A stretch of DNA of 64,000 nt from Beijerinckiaceae bacterium (GTDB lineage Bacteria; Pseudomonadota; Alphaproteobacteria; Rhizobiales; Beijerinckiaceae). Positions 25,575 to 34,516 of this stretch are shown here, piece after piece; positions within the stretch are counted from its first letter, which is position 1, and each line of letters begins with the position of its first letter. The stretch lies in the NCBI GenBank assembly GCA_947452005.1, contig CANGBC010000006.1, positions 1 through 64,000 of the forward strand. The letters are read 5' to 3'. Under the pieces are notes generated by a model that worked only from the letters and a program-made list of their open reading frames with translations, was not told where the DNA came from and searched no databases. A program made the translations under genes and the position numbers.

Positions 25575-26990
25575 TTAGTGCAGACCCGTCTTCATCGCAG
25601 CCTCAGACGCATCTTTCTGGCTCGATGCATCCGATCCCGCGCCGTTGAAATAAGCGTTCAGGATCACTGCAACAATCGTGGTGAGCAGAATGCCTGAATC
25701 AAGGATTGGTTTCAGTTCGCGCGGCAGCTTGTCGAAAATATTCGGCGCGATCAGCGTCAGCATGCCAACGCCGATACCAATGGCAACAATCATCAGATTG
25801 TTGCGGTTGGCGTTGTAATCGACATTCGACAAAATGCGGATGCCCGTTGCGGCAACCATGCCGAACATGACAATCCCCGCACCGCCCAGCACGAAGACTG
25901 GAATGGCAGCAAAGACAGCTGCCAGTTTCGGAACGAGGCCCAACCCGATCAGGATCACACCGCCCGCAATCGCCACCCAGCGTGAACGCACGCCCGTCAC
26001 ACCGACGAGGCCCACATTTTGCGAGAAGGACGTATAGGGAAATGTGTTGAAGATACCGCCGAGAATCGTGCCCACACCATCGGCACGCAGGCCGCGGGTG
26101 AGATCTTCGGACGTGACCTTCTTCTCGGTCATTTCACCCAGCGCCAGGAACATGCCCGTCGATTCCACCATGACCACGATCATGACAATCGACATGGTGA
26201 CCACCGACCAGAAGTCGAAGGTTGGCATGCCAAACTGCAGCGGATAGACGAAGTCAAACCAGGGCGCGTTGGCGACCGTGGCGAAATTCATCTTGCCGAC
26301 GAAGACGGCAATGGCACCGCCAAAAATAATGCCGAGCAGAACGGCAATATTGGCGAAAAAGCCCTTCGCGAATTTTGCAATCAGCAAAATGGCCACGAGC
26401 ACGGCAAGTGCAATGCCCATATTGTCGAGCTGACCGAAGGCCGGATTGGGGAAATCACCCATCACACCATCGAGCGGCTTTTTGATTGTCGCAAAACCGC
26501 CGCCAAACCAGCCAATGCCGATGCGCATGAGCGTAATGCCGATCACTGTGATGATCGTGCCAGTGACAACCGGTGGGAAGAAGCGCAGCAAGCGCCCGAT
26601 CAGCGGCGAGACCAGCACACCGAAAACGCCAGCGGCAATGACCGAGCCGTAGATTTGCAGAAGGATTGCATTGGGCGTGAGGCCTGCGCCCTTGCCAGCG
26701 CCAATCATGGCGAGCATGGGAGCAACAGAGGCGAAAGTGACGCCCATCATGACGGGCAGACGAATGCCAACGCCACCAAAACCGAAGGCTTGCACCAGGG
26801 TCGCGAGACCGCAGGCAAACAAATCGGCATTGATCAGCATGGTGCGCTGTTCCGGCGACAAGCCGAGTGCGCCCGAGATGATCAGCGGAACGGCAACTGC
26901 GCCCGCATACATGACAAGCACATGCTGAATGCCAAGTGCCGCTAGTCGCGGCGCTGGCAGAATTTCATCGACTGAATGCGGGTTAGACAT
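25575..26990 (-). CDS. NCS2 purine permease, probably urate/xanthine
   Basis: This 471-residue inner-membrane transporter of the nucleobase-cation symporter-2 family has 14 predicted segments. Family marks include the LGIQHVLVMYAGAVAVPLI start and the central VESTGMFLALGEM and NTFPYTSFSQNVGLVGVTGVRSR stretches. The VESTG and QNVG regions resemble the xanthine/urate branch more than uracil permeases. I set the start at ATG 26990 with GGGGGG-rich purine bases upstream, rather than the longer frame. It is the last gene of the minus-strand uraH-uraD-permease unit, so the cargo is very probably urate or xanthine. Confidence 0.9.
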   Translation of the reverse strand: MSNPHSVDEILPAPRLAALGIQHVLVMYAGAVAVPLIISGALGLSPEQRTMLINADLFACGLATLVQAFGFGGVGIRLPVMMGVTFASVAPMLAMIGAGKGAGLTPNAILLQIYGSVIAAGVFGVLVSPLIGRLLRFFPPVVTGTIITVIGITLMRIGIGWFGGGFATIKKPLDGVMGDFPNPAFGQLDNMGIALAVLVAILLIAKFAKGFFANIAVLLGIIFGGAIAVFVGKMNFATVANAPWFDFVYPLQFGMPTFDFWSVVTMSIVMIVVMVESTGMFLALGEMTEKKVTSEDLTRGLRADGVGTILGGIFNTFPYTSFSQNVGLVGVTGVRSRWVAIAGGVILIGLGLVPKLAAVFAAIPVFVLGGAGIVMFGMVAATGIRILSNVDYNANRNNLMIVAIGIGVGMLTLIAPNIFDKLPRELKPILDSGILLTTIVAVILNAYFNGAGSDASSQKDASEAAMKTGLH

Positions 26991-27044
26991 AACACCCCCC
27001 TTTTTTGTTTTGGCTACGTGAGCCCTTCCCACCTTCCAGCCCCC

Positions 27045-27554
27045 TCAGGCTGGCAGACGATCCTTCAATCGTAGAAGGGCGATGCGCTCGATTTGCGCAA
27101 CAGCCTCCTCGAATTCGGTTTCAACATCATGCCCGATGCGGCGCTCAAAGGCAGCCAAGATCGCCTCTTTGCCAGCGCCCTTCACAGCCATAATGAAAGG
27201 AAAGCCAAAGCGCGCCTTATAGGCATCGTTCAATGTCGTGAATTTTGTCAGTTCCTGAGGCGTCAGCGTGTCGAGACCGGCCGAGCCCTGCTCTTTGGTG
27301 GAATCTGCTGTCAGCTCTTTGGCAAGCGCGAGGCGTCCCGCAAGATCGGGATGCGCATTGATCAGCGCGAGTTTCTCATCGCGGCTCATCTGGCGCATCA
27401 CGGCCACCAAAGCCGCGTGCAGGCCATCGGCATGATCTTGAGCCGGGCCAAACCCCTGTTGATGCGCGCGCCGCGCGATTTGCGGCGTATGCTCAAAAAT
27501 GTCGCCAAAGGCGGCCACAAATTCCTCTTCAGCCATACGCGAAGGCTGCATCAT
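27045..27554 (-). CDS. uraD: OHCU decarboxylase
   Basis: UraD decarboxylates 2-oxo-4-hydroxy-4-carboxy-5-ureidoimidazoline to S-allantoin, the third step of uricolysis. The 169-residue helical protein has the conserved [10 protein letters not shown] stretch with the catalytic His (about residue 67), the later [20 protein letters not shown] signature (split here) and an Arg-rich C-terminus. Its start overlaps the uraH stop as ATGA, which couples the two enzymes and suits the unstable intermediate. The permease gene follows after 54 bases. Confidence 0.93.
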   Translation of the reverse strand: MMQPSRMAEEEFVAAFGDIFEHTPQIARRAHQQGFGPAQDHADGLHAALVAVMRQMSRDEKLALINAHPDLAGRLALAKELTADSTKEQGSAGLDTLTPQELTKFTTLNDAYKARFGFPFIMAVKGAGKEAILAAFERRIGHDVETEFEEAVAQIERIALLRLKDRLPA

Positions 27555-27907
27555 GATCCCCGATAGGTGGAATAGGCCCAGGGCGAAACCAGCAGCGGCA
27601 CATGATAATGGCCATCGGCCTCACGGATCACAAAACGGATCGGCACAATGTCGAGAAAACTCGTCTCCGCATCACTGTCGCCGATGGATTTGAAATAATC
27701 GGTGACGTGAAAGCGCAGCTCATAAGTGCCCGTCACATAATCATCGCCGATCATCAGGGGCGCATCGGTGCGCCCATCGGCATTGGTGGTGATGCTTTTG
27801 ACGAGCGTGGAATGTCCCTGCGCATCGATGCGCATGAGATCGGCGCGCATGCCGGGCGCCGGCTTGCCGCGTTTGATGTCGAGCACATGGGTGGATAGGC
27901 GTCCCAT
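27551..27907 (-). CDS. uraH: 5-hydroxyisourate hydrolase
   Basis: UraH, a transthyretin-related tetramer, opens 5-hydroxyisourate made by urate hydroxylase. I chose ATG 27907, preceded by GGGAGAGA, giving 118 residues that begin near the family mark LSTHVLD (catalytic His), with GRTDAPL in the middle and the diagnostic C-terminal YSTYRGS. The longer open frame adds residues unlike the family. No periplasmic signal is present. It is the first of three genes on the minus arm; the LysR gene ends 114 bases upstream on the same strand. Confidence 0.94.
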   Translation of the reverse strand: MGRLSTHVLDIKRGKPAPGMRADLMRIDAQGHSTLVKSITTNADGRTDAPLMIGDDYVTGTYELRFHVTDYFKSIGDSDAETSFLDIVPIRFVIREADGHYHVPLLVSPWAYSTYRGS

Positions 27908-28021
27908 TGGAATCTCTCTCCCGTTTCGACAATCATAATCTTTGGCAATCAAGGCATTTTCAAAAAAGGATTGAAACTGCTCAGGGTCTATTATGGCCAA
28001 TCCCTCCCCCAGTCTTTCGGC

Positions 28022-28939
28022 TTAGGGGTACATCGCGGCCTGTTTGGCGAGATAGGCGCGCACATCAGGGATCAGCATATCGGCAAAAGCACGCACTTTG
28101 GCGGGCATGGCGCGCGGATAGGGATGCAGCAGCCCCAGCGTCACCGGGGGCAGTGGATAGTCCGCCAGAACGGGCTCCAGCGCGCCACTTTTGAGGTGGT
28201 GAGCCACTTCAAACACAGGCTTCACGGCAATGCCCATGCCTAGCAACGCCCATTGTGTCAGCACATCACCATCATCGGCATCGGCTGCGCCATAGACCGG
28301 CAAATGTCGCGGCTCGCCATCGTCGATGAGCGTCCAGCGTACCTGCTGGCTGCCAGGAAAGCGCAGCAGCAGGCACTCATGTTCGAACAAATCTTCGGGC
28401 TGGCTGGGCCGACCACGGCGCGCCAGATAGTCGGGCGAGGCCACCAGCATGCGCTCCACATTGGCAATCTTGCGCATGGTGAGCGAGGAATCCTGCATGG
28501 TCGCCATGCGCAAAGCCACATCGATGGATTCCGTCAGCAGATCGATCAGATAATCCGACAGGCGAAAGCGCACATCGATCAGCGGATATTCAATGCGGAA
28601 TTTGGCGACCATGGGTGTCACCACCCGCCGCCCGAGACCCAGCGGTGCCGTGACCTTCAAGGAGCCGCGCGGGGCCCGGCTCGATTCCTCGACCGAAGAT
28701 TCCGCCCGCTCAATGGCCTCCTGGATTTCAAGGCAATGTTCATGAAAGATCGCCCCCTGCTCGGTCAGGCGCATCTGGCGGGTGGTGCGGTGGAACAGAC
28801 GGCAGCCCAGATGCTGTTCCAGCACCTTGATCCGGTGGCTGACCACGGCCGCTGAGAGCCCCAGACTGCGCCCGGCACTGGAAAAGGAGCCCAGCGCCAC
28901 GCAGCGGGTGAAGACATGGATATTGTCGAGGGTCGCCAT
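28022..28939 (-). CDS. LysR-family transcriptional regulator of the urate locus
   Basis: The 305-residue regulator has an N-terminal winged helix-turn-helix (residues about 3-60; FSSAGRSLGLSAAVVSHRIKVLE shortened) and a two-lobed effector domain. It belongs to the subgroup with RGSLKVTAPLGLGRR and DVALRM typical of many proteobacterial regulators. It lies between the two arms of the urate genes and is divergent from puuD, so it most likely controls both arms with urate or a product as effector. A 31-base dyad between it and puuD is a candidate operator. It may also be read into uraH. Confidence 0.88.
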   Translation of the reverse strand: MATLDNIHVFTRCVALGSFSSAGRSLGLSAAVVSHRIKVLEQHLGCRLFHRTTRQMRLTEQGAIFHEHCLEIQEAIERAESSVEESSRAPRGSLKVTAPLGLGRRVVTPMVAKFRIEYPLIDVRFRLSDYLIDLLTESIDVALRMATMQDSSLTMRKIANVERMLVASPDYLARRGRPSQPEDLFEHECLLLRFPGSQQVRWTLIDDGEPRHLPVYGAADADDGDVLTQWALLGMGIAVKPVFEVAHHLKSGALEPVLADYPLPPVTLGLLHPYPRAMPAKVRAFADMLIPDVRAYLAKQAAMYP

Positions 28940-28951
28940 GGGCAGGGCCTG

Positions 28952-28982
28952 AATGATTTACAAATTAGATTTGAAAATCATT
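28952..28982. promoter_or_regulatory. Candidate LysR operator between lysR and puuD
   Basis: The arms AATGATTT (28952-28959) and AAATCATT (28975-28982) are perfectly inverted with 15 bases between. This A/T-rich dyad lies 12 bases upstream of the regulator start and about 95 before puuD, as expected of an autoregulating LysR site. Binding is inferred. Confidence 0.55.
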
Positions 28983-29075
28983 AAATCCTGACGGTTGTTT
29001 TGTAAAATCCCAAGGCCTCATATGATGGCGCTTCAGCCCGGAGCGACTCTCGGGCACGAATTTGGGGGACGTTGC

Positions 29076-30302
29076 ATGGATCCGATCTTGGCAGAATGGG
29101 GTGGGCTGCTGCTGCGCTGGGTCCATATTATTACGGGCATCGCCTGGATCGGCTCGTCCTTCTATTTCATGCATATCGACGCGGCCATGCGGGCCACGCC
29201 CGACATTCCCACTGGCAAAGGTGGTGAGGCTTGGGAAGTCCACGGCGGCGGCTTCTATCATGTGCGCAAATATCTCGTTGCACCCGAAAAGCTCCCGGAA
29301 GAGCTGATCTGGCACAAGTGGGAATCCTATTCGACCTGGGTGTCGGGATTCTTCCTGCTCTGCTGGGTCTATTATCTGGGCTCAGATCTTTATCTGATCG
29401 ATCCCGCCATTCGTCCGCTCAGCGCGCTGCAAGCCGCTGGCATTGGCATTGGTGGCCTTGTGCTGGGCTGGGTTGTTTATAATTTTCTGGTCAGCTCGAA
29501 GCTTGCCGAACAGCCAGTGCTGCTTGCCACCATCGGCTTCGCTTTCATCATGGCCATGGCCTATTTCTTCCAGATGATGTTTTCAGGTCGCGGCGCGCTG
29601 ATCCACACGGGCGCGTTGATGGCCACCATCATGACAGGCAATGTCGCGATGAACATCATCCCCAATCAGCGCAAGGTGATTGCGGATCTGGTTGCTGGGC
29701 GCACACCTGACCCATCGCTGGGCAAACAGGCCAAGATGCGCTCGACGCATAATAATTATCTCACACTGCCCGTGCTGTTTCTGATGATCTCGGGCCATTA
29801 TCCCCTGACCTTCACCTCGCCTTACGCCTGGGTGATTGTCGGCCTTGTCCTGATTGCAGGCGCGCTTGTGCGCTATTTCTACAATCAGCGGCATGCGGGC
29901 ATTGGCAACAAATGGTGGACATGGCTTGTGGCTGCCCTTGCACTGCTCGCCGCTGTCTTCGTCAGCATGCTTTCCAACCCGATCGGTCGCGCGCGCTTGG
30001 GGCTGGCCGCCATTGAAATGCCTGCAGCTGTTGCCAGCGTTCATGTGCCTGCTGATGTGAATGACGTGATCACGTCGCGTTGCTCCATGTGCCATGCCGC
30101 TGAGCCTGTCTGGGCAAGCCTTGCCTCTGCGCCCAAAGGCATTTTGCTCGACAGCCCCGATCAGATTGCGCGCAATCGCCACCTGATTATGGAGCAAGCG
30201 GTGATGACCCATGCCATGCCGCCCAACAACATCACCGAGATCACGGCGCAAGAGCGACAGCTTTTGGCGGAGTGGCTCGGCATTCGGCTGGCGCGCCGCT
30301 GA
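29076..30302 (+). CDS. puuD: Membrane urate hydroxylase with cytochrome c domain
   Basis: PuuD oxidises urate to 5-hydroxyisourate without being a classic cofactor-free uricase: an integral membrane part is joined to a cytochrome c, linking urate to respiration. I set the start at ATG 29076 (MDPILAEWGG) behind GGGGGAC. The 408-residue protein has about eight or nine membrane segments in residues 10-310, with conserved WVHIITGIAWIGSSFYF near the start, and a C-terminal domain with heme site C336-S-M-C-H340 and a likely Met ligand near 381 (HAMPPNN). It opens the plus arm with the ureidoglycolate genes. Confidence 0.93.
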   Translation: MDPILAEWGGLLLRWVHIITGIAWIGSSFYFMHIDAAMRATPDIPTGKGGEAWEVHGGGFYHVRKYLVAPEKLPEELIWHKWESYSTWVSGFFLLCWVYYLGSDLYLIDPAIRPLSALQAAGIGIGGLVLGWVVYNFLVSSKLAEQPVLLATIGFAFIMAMAYFFQMMFSGRGALIHTGALMATIMTGNVAMNIIPNQRKVIADLVAGRTPDPSLGKQAKMRSTHNNYLTLPVLFLMISGHYPLTFTSPYAWVIVGLVLIAGALVRYFYNQRHAGIGNKWWTWLVAALALLAAVFVSMLSNPIGRARLGLAAIEMPAAVASVHVPADVNDVITSRCSMCHAAEPVWASLASAPKGILLDSPDQIARNRHLIMEQAVMTHAMPPNNITEITAQERQLLAEWLGIRLARR

Positions 30303-30304
30303 GA

Positions 30305-30823
30305 ATGTCCATGACACAGATCCGCATTGAGACACTCACCAAAGAGGCCTTCGCCCCTTATGGTGAAGTTGTGGAAGCTGACGGCGCGAAAGAAATTCCG
30401 ATCAACCAAGGCTATGCGGTGCGCCGCAACGGGCTTGGCACGGTTGATATTGCGACCAACAGTGGTGATGTGAATATCAGTCTGTTTGTGGCCCAGCCAC
30501 GCCCCATGCCGATCAAGGTGGAAGTGATGGAGCGCCATCCTGATGGCAGCCAGCTCTTCTATCCGCTGCAGGATCGTGATTGGCTCGTGGTGGTCTGCAC
30601 CGATCCGCATAAGACTGAGAGCTATCGCGCGTTTCTGGCCACGGGCCAGCAGGGCGTGAATTATGCGCGCAATGTCTGGCATCATCCACTGTTGGTGCTT
30701 GATGCCGACAGCCGCTTTTTCATCGTTGATCGCAAAGGCCCGGGCGCCAATCTCGAGGAAATATTCCTCGACGCTGCGCAAGCGCTTTATCTCGAAAATC
30801 CTCCGACTGGAGTTACCTCGTGA
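30305..30823 (+). CDS. allA: Ureidoglycolate lyase
   Basis: AllA splits S-ureidoglycolate into glyoxylate and urea, the last step of ureide breakdown. The 172-residue cupin-fold protein has the family stretches LTKEAFAPYGEVVE at the start, FVAQPRPMP and EVMERHPDGSQLFYPL in the middle, and NYARNVWHHPLLVL before the end. Starts at 30305 and 30311 are both possible, with weak ribosome-binding sites, two or eight bases after the puuD stop; translation by re-initiation is likely. It overlaps the next gene as GTGA. Confidence 0.93.
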   Translation: MSMTQIRIETLTKEAFAPYGEVVEADGAKEIPINQGYAVRRNGLGTVDIATNSGDVNISLFVAQPRPMPIKVEVMERHPDGSQLFYPLQDRDWLVVVCTDPHKTESYRAFLATGQQGVNYARNVWHHPLLVLDADSRFFIVDRKGPGANLEEIFLDAAQALYLENPPTGVTS

Positions 30824-31644
30824 CCCATCGCTATTTCACCATTCCGGGCGGCCATCCGCCGCAGACCGATTTGCTCACGGGTCGCGCGGTGTTCACTGAA
30901 GCCTATGCCGTCATCCCGAAAGGCGTGATGCAGGACATTGTCACCAGCTGCTTTCCGTTCTGGGAAAAAACGCGCGGCTGGATTCTGGCGCGTCCGCTGT
31001 CGGGCTTTGCTGAAACCTTCTCGCAATATGTGATGGAAGTGGAATCAGGTGGCGGCAGCGACAGGCCCGAAACCGATCCGCGCGCGCAGGCTGCGATCTT
31101 TGTCGTTGATGGCGAAATCGTGCTCACCATTGAAGGGCAAGCGCGCCATCTCACCTCCGGCGGCTTTGCTTATATTCCAGCAGGCATGGCCTGGACGCTC
31201 AAAAATTTCGGCAAAGCCCCCGCGCGCTTTCACTGGATTCGTAAAGCCTATGAAGCGGTGGATGGACTTGGCGCACCTGAGCCCGTGATTGCCAATGAAA
31301 ATGACATCAAGCCCAATGTCATGCCCGGCACGGATGGACGTTGGGCGACCACGCGCTTTCTGGATCCCGCTGACATGCGGTTCGACTTTCATGTCAACAT
31401 CGTCACCTTCCAGCCCGGCGCTGTGATCCCCTTTGCTGAGACACATGTGATGGAGCATGGCCTCTATGTGCTCGAAGGCAAAGCCGTCTATCGCCTCAAT
31501 CAGGATTGGGTCGAAGTGGAAGCGGGTGATTTCATGTGGCTGCGCGCCTTCTGTCCGCAGGCCTGCTATGCGGGCGGCCCGGGGCCCTTCCGCTATCTGC
31601 TTTACAAGGACGTCAACCGGCACCCATCACTGACGCGCTTTTAA
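30820..31644 (+). CDS. (S)-ureidoglycine aminohydrolase, bicupin
   Basis: This 274-residue bicupin matches (S)-ureidoglycine aminohydrolase (AllE/YlbA type), which removes ammonia from ureidoglycine to give ureidoglycolate, the substrate of the gene just upstream. The start RYFTIPGGHPPQTDLLTGRAVFTEAY (split here) is characteristic; the metal-binding cupin residues lie in the C-terminal half (VIPFAETHVMEHGLYVLEG, with E, H, E and a later Gln). It starts at GTG 30820, coupled to allA, and overlaps the convergent TSUP gene by four bases. An allantoate amidohydrolase to make its substrate is not in the window. Confidence 0.92.
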   Translation: MTHRYFTIPGGHPPQTDLLTGRAVFTEAYAVIPKGVMQDIVTSCFPFWEKTRGWILARPLSGFAETFSQYVMEVESGGGSDRPETDPRAQAAIFVVDGEIVLTIEGQARHLTSGGFAYIPAGMAWTLKNFGKAPARFHWIRKAYEAVDGLGAPEPVIANENDIKPNVMPGTDGRWATTRFLDPADMRFDFHVNIVTFQPGAVIPFAETHVMEHGLYVLEGKAVYRLNQDWVEVEAGDFMWLRAFCPQACYAGGPGPFRYLLYKDVNRHPSLTRF

Positions 31645-32426
31645 AAGAAGGTCTCAATCCATTGCCGCATGGGGTTGGCTGGATCGAGCAGCAGTTTTGC
31701 GGTCAGCGCAAATGACATGATGACCAGCAACGGGCGCACACCGCGCCCGTTGAAGCGCATCGCCAGCCGTGCGCCGATCTGCGCACCCACGATATTGGCG
31801 GCCGCCATCGTCATGGCAATGAGCCACAGCACATGGCCGCCAATCACCATCGCGATGACACTCGCAGCATTGGTGCAAAAATTCAGAAGCTTCGTATTGC
31901 CAATGGCGCGCACCAGACCAAGTCCACCAAGGACGACCAGCACAGTGGTGAAAAACGAGCCGGTGCCGGGCCCAAAAAATCCGTCATAAAAACCGATGAC
32001 GGTTGAGATGAGCGTCAGGCCGATTTGCCCAAACCGCGCCTTGCGATCTGCATCCTGCATCTTGGGCGCGAACAGAAAATAAAAGCCGATGAGAACAAGC
32101 AGGATCGGCACAAGGGCGCTCAGGAAAGATGAATCGATCACCTGCACCAGAACAGTGCCCGCACCTGACCCGATGAAAGCACCCAGAGCCGGCAGCGCAA
32201 ATGTGCGCAAATCCACGTGCCCCTTGCGCCAAAAGGCGATGAACGCGCCGCCCGTGCCAAAGGCGCTCTGCACCTTGTTGGTAGCCAAAGCCTGAACGGG
32301 GGGAATGCCCGCCGCCAGCAACGCAGGCACCGTCAAAAGCCCGCCCCCGCCCGCCATGGAATCGATCAAGCCCGCCAAAAAGGCGGTGGTGACCAGAAAG
32401 CTCAAGGTTTCGAGAGTGATTTGCAT
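31641..32426 (-). CDS. TSUP-family (TauE/SafE) membrane permease
   Basis: The 261-residue protein has about eight membrane segments in two related halves with the family pattern AGLIDSMAGGGGLLTVPALLAAGIPPVQALATNK (split here) near the start and GFYDGFFGPGTGSFF in the second half. Members move sulfite, sulfoacetate, or other organosulfur and carboxylate anions; the substrate is not readable here. It ends convergently with the ureidoglycine gene and is divergent from the ring-cleavage operon across 88 bases, so it could supply that operon's substrate. Confidence 0.88.
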   Translation of the reverse strand: MQITLETLSFLVTTAFLAGLIDSMAGGGGLLTVPALLAAGIPPVQALATNKVQSAFGTGGAFIAFWRKGHVDLRTFALPALGAFIGSGAGTVLVQVIDSSFLSALVPILLVLIGFYFLFAPKMQDADRKARFGQIGLTLISTVIGFYDGFFGPGTGSFFTTVLVVLGGLGLVRAIGNTKLLNFCTNAASVIAMVIGGHVLWLIAMTMAAANIVGAQIGARLAMRFNGRGVRPLLVIMSFALTAKLLLDPANPMRQWIETFF

Positions 32427-32514
32427 GCGGGCCGAGCCATAACCCGTTGCGCGACCCCTTTCAATGGCGCGGCCTCTGCCTTATTTTCAGGACAAGCATT
32501 TTTGAGGGTTGAAC

Positions 32515-33351
32515 ATGGCCAAGATCATCGGAGGCATCGGCACATCGCATGTGCCCACCATCGGCGTCGCCTATGACAAGGGCAAACAGAACGATCCCGC
32601 TTGGGCACCCTTGTTTGAAGGCTACAAGCCTGTGGCCGACTGGCTGGCAGAGAAGAAGCCGGATGTGCTGGTCTTTTTCTACAATGACCACGCAACCACC
32701 TTCTTCTTCGATCTCTATCCGACCTTCGCGCTGGGCATTGGCGAGCGTTTTGAAATTGCCGATGAAGGTGCAGGCAAGCGCCCGCTGCCAGCCGTGCGTG
32801 GCAATGTCGATCTGTCGATCCATATCGCTGAGTCATTGGTGAATGACGAATTCGACATGACCACCTTTCAGGATCGCGCCATCGATCACGGCTGCGCCTC
32901 GCCGCTCCCCCTGCTCTGGCCGCATGCACCTGATTGGCCCGGCGCCATCGTACCGATTGCCATCAACGTGCTGCAATTCCCGATCCCCACAGCCAAGCGC
33001 TGCTACAAGCTCGGCCAAGCCTTGCGCCGCGCCATTGAATCCTATCCGGAGGATTTGAAAGTTGTGGTTGTCGGCACAGGTGGCCTCTCCCATCAGGTGC
33101 ATGGCGAACGCTCCGGCTTCAACAATGAAGACTGGGACAAGGAATTTCTCGATCTCTTCGTGAAAAACCCGGACGAGCTGACCAAGCTGCGTCACGCCGA
33201 TTACATTCGCCGCGGTGGTGCGGAAAGCGTTGAACAGATCATGTGGCTGGCCATGCGCGGCGCACTGGAAGGCGAGATCCGCGAATTGCATCGCAATTAT
33301 TATCTCGCCACGACGACCGCCATGACCGTCACGCTCTACGAGCCGGCCTGA
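32515..33351 (+). CDS. Class III extradiol dioxygenase, LigB-type catalytic subunit
   Basis: This catalytic subunit opens the ring of a catecholic acid such as protocatechuate (4,5-cleavage) or gallate, using Fe(II). The ATG at 32515 gives 278 residues beginning AKIIGGIGTSHVPTIG, where the His near residue 12 is an iron ligand; FFYNDHATTF carries another (about 60) and a Glu follows near the end. GTGGLSHQVHGER holds the catalytic His. The alpha (LigA) gene follows 13 bases later, the reverse of the usual order. Protocatechuate or gallate cannot be told apart by eye. Confidence 0.9.
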   Translation: MAKIIGGIGTSHVPTIGVAYDKGKQNDPAWAPLFEGYKPVADWLAEKKPDVLVFFYNDHATTFFFDLYPTFALGIGERFEIADEGAGKRPLPAVRGNVDLSIHIAESLVNDEFDMTTFQDRAIDHGCASPLPLLWPHAPDWPGAIVPIAINVLQFPIPTAKRCYKLGQALRRAIESYPEDLKVVVVGTGGLSHQVHGERSGFNNEDWDKEFLDLFVKNPDELTKLRHADYIRRGGAESVEQIMWLAMRGALEGEIRELHRNYYLATTTAMTVTLYEPA

Positions 33352-33364
33352 GGGAGAGACGAAC

Positions 33365-33724
33365 ATGAACCCGCAACTTGCCGGACTTGATGATCTTGAA
33401 GGCACTTATGTCTTTGATCTGCGCGTCAGCCACCGCGCCATGAAACTCAATCGGTTCCTGTGGAACATGATTGGCGCGCCTGCGCGTGAAACCTACAAAG
33501 CCAATCCCGACAAAGCGATGTCGGATGCCGGTTTGACGGACGAGGAGCAAGACCTTGTGCGTAAGGAAGACTGGATCGGCCTCATCCGGCATGGCGCGAG
33601 CTTTTTTGTGCTGGAAAAATTCGCGCGTGTGGCGGGCCGCACCAATCTCGAAGTCTATGCCATGATGCGCGGTGAGACCTTTGATGATTTCATGAAAACG
33701 CGCCGTGTGCCGGAGTGCCGTTGA
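33365..33724 (+). CDS. LigA-type small subunit of extradiol dioxygenase
   Basis: The 119-residue helical protein is the alpha subunit that covers the active site of LigB-type dioxygenases. It has the family elements LNRFLWNMIGAPARE, LTDEEQDLVRKEDWIGLIRHGAS (split here) and FVLEKFARVAGRTNLEVYAMMRG. GGGAGAGACGAAC precedes the ATG. Its stop overlaps the start of the hydrolase gene (TGATG), so the three genes are one unit. No ring-fission aldehyde dehydrogenase, hydratase or aldolase is present. Confidence 0.92.
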   Translation: MNPQLAGLDDLEGTYVFDLRVSHRAMKLNRFLWNMIGAPARETYKANPDKAMSDAGLTDEEQDLVRKEDWIGLIRHGASFFVLEKFARVAGRTNLEVYAMMRGETFDDFMKTRRVPECR

Positions 33725-34434
33725 TGAGCGAGCGCCCCACTCTTTTCCTGCTCTGCGGCCTGCTTTGCGATTCCTACACATTCGCCAAGCAAAAGGCGGC
33801 ACTGTCTGAAACTTATGATGTGCGCGTGGTCGATTTCTTCGGCCTCGACACAATGGAGGCCATGGCGCGCAAAGTGCTCGATCATGCGCCGCCGCGTTTT
33901 TCTGTCTGCGGCTTTTCCATGGGCGGGCGCGTCGCGCTGAAAATTATGGAGATCGCGCTAGAGCGCGTGGCGCGTCTGTGTCTGCTCGACACGGGTGTGG
34001 GCCCGGTTGTGGAAGGCGAACGCGAAAAGCGGCAGGTGCTGGTGGATCTCGCACGCGCGCATGGCAATGCGGCGCTGATCGACACTTGGTTGCCGCCCAT
34101 GTTGCATCCTGATCGACAGAAGGATCCGGCTTTCATTGGCCCGCTCGGTCAAATGATCTGCCGCGCCACGCCTGAGATTTTTGCTCGCCAGCAAAATGCT
34201 CTGCTGACGCGCGACGATGCGCGCCCACTGCTGCCCCGGATCAACATTCCAACTTATGTGGTCGTTGGCCGGCAGGATGCCTGGAGCACGGTGGAACAGC
34301 ATCAGGCTTTTGCCGCCCATATTCGCGATGCCAAGCTAATCGTGATCGAAAACAGCGGCCACTTTGTGCCCGTTGAGCAGCCAGAACAGCTCAGCGCTGT
34401 GCTCGACGAGATGATGCGCCAGCCCTCGGCCTGA
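33724..34434 (+). CDS. Alpha/beta-hydrolase of the ring-cleavage operon
   Basis: I chose ATG 33724, overlapping the LigA stop as TGATG, over GTG 33715. The 236-residue protein has the nucleophile elbow CGFSMGG (about residue 63), an acid in VVGRQDAWST (about 186) and the catalytic His in NSGHFVPVEQPEQ near the end, with a short cap. In this setting it probably hydrolyses an ester precursor of the aromatic acid or a lactone or C-C bond in the ring-fission product. The sequence does not decide between these. Confidence 0.85.
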   Translation: MSERPTLFLLCGLLCDSYTFAKQKAALSETYDVRVVDFFGLDTMEAMARKVLDHAPPRFSVCGFSMGGRVALKIMEIALERVARLCLLDTGVGPVVEGEREKRQVLVDLARAHGNAALIDTWLPPMLHPDRQKDPAFIGPLGQMICRATPEIFARQQNALLTRDDARPLLPRINIPTYVVVGRQDAWSTVEQHQAFAAHIRDAKLIVIENSGHFVPVEQPEQLSAVLDEMMRQPSA

Positions 34435-34516
34435 TCCACACAAGGCTTTTTGAATTGCTTTTCCCTGAAGGCCCAGCCATGCAGGAGGGGTTATTCAAGA
34501 GGAACAGGGTCAATTC

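Noticed and set aside
26019-26945. A 308-codon plus-strand frame antisense to the purine permease
   Set aside because: The product is a His/Asp/Asn-rich shadow of transporter codons, with no ribosome-binding site and no domain.
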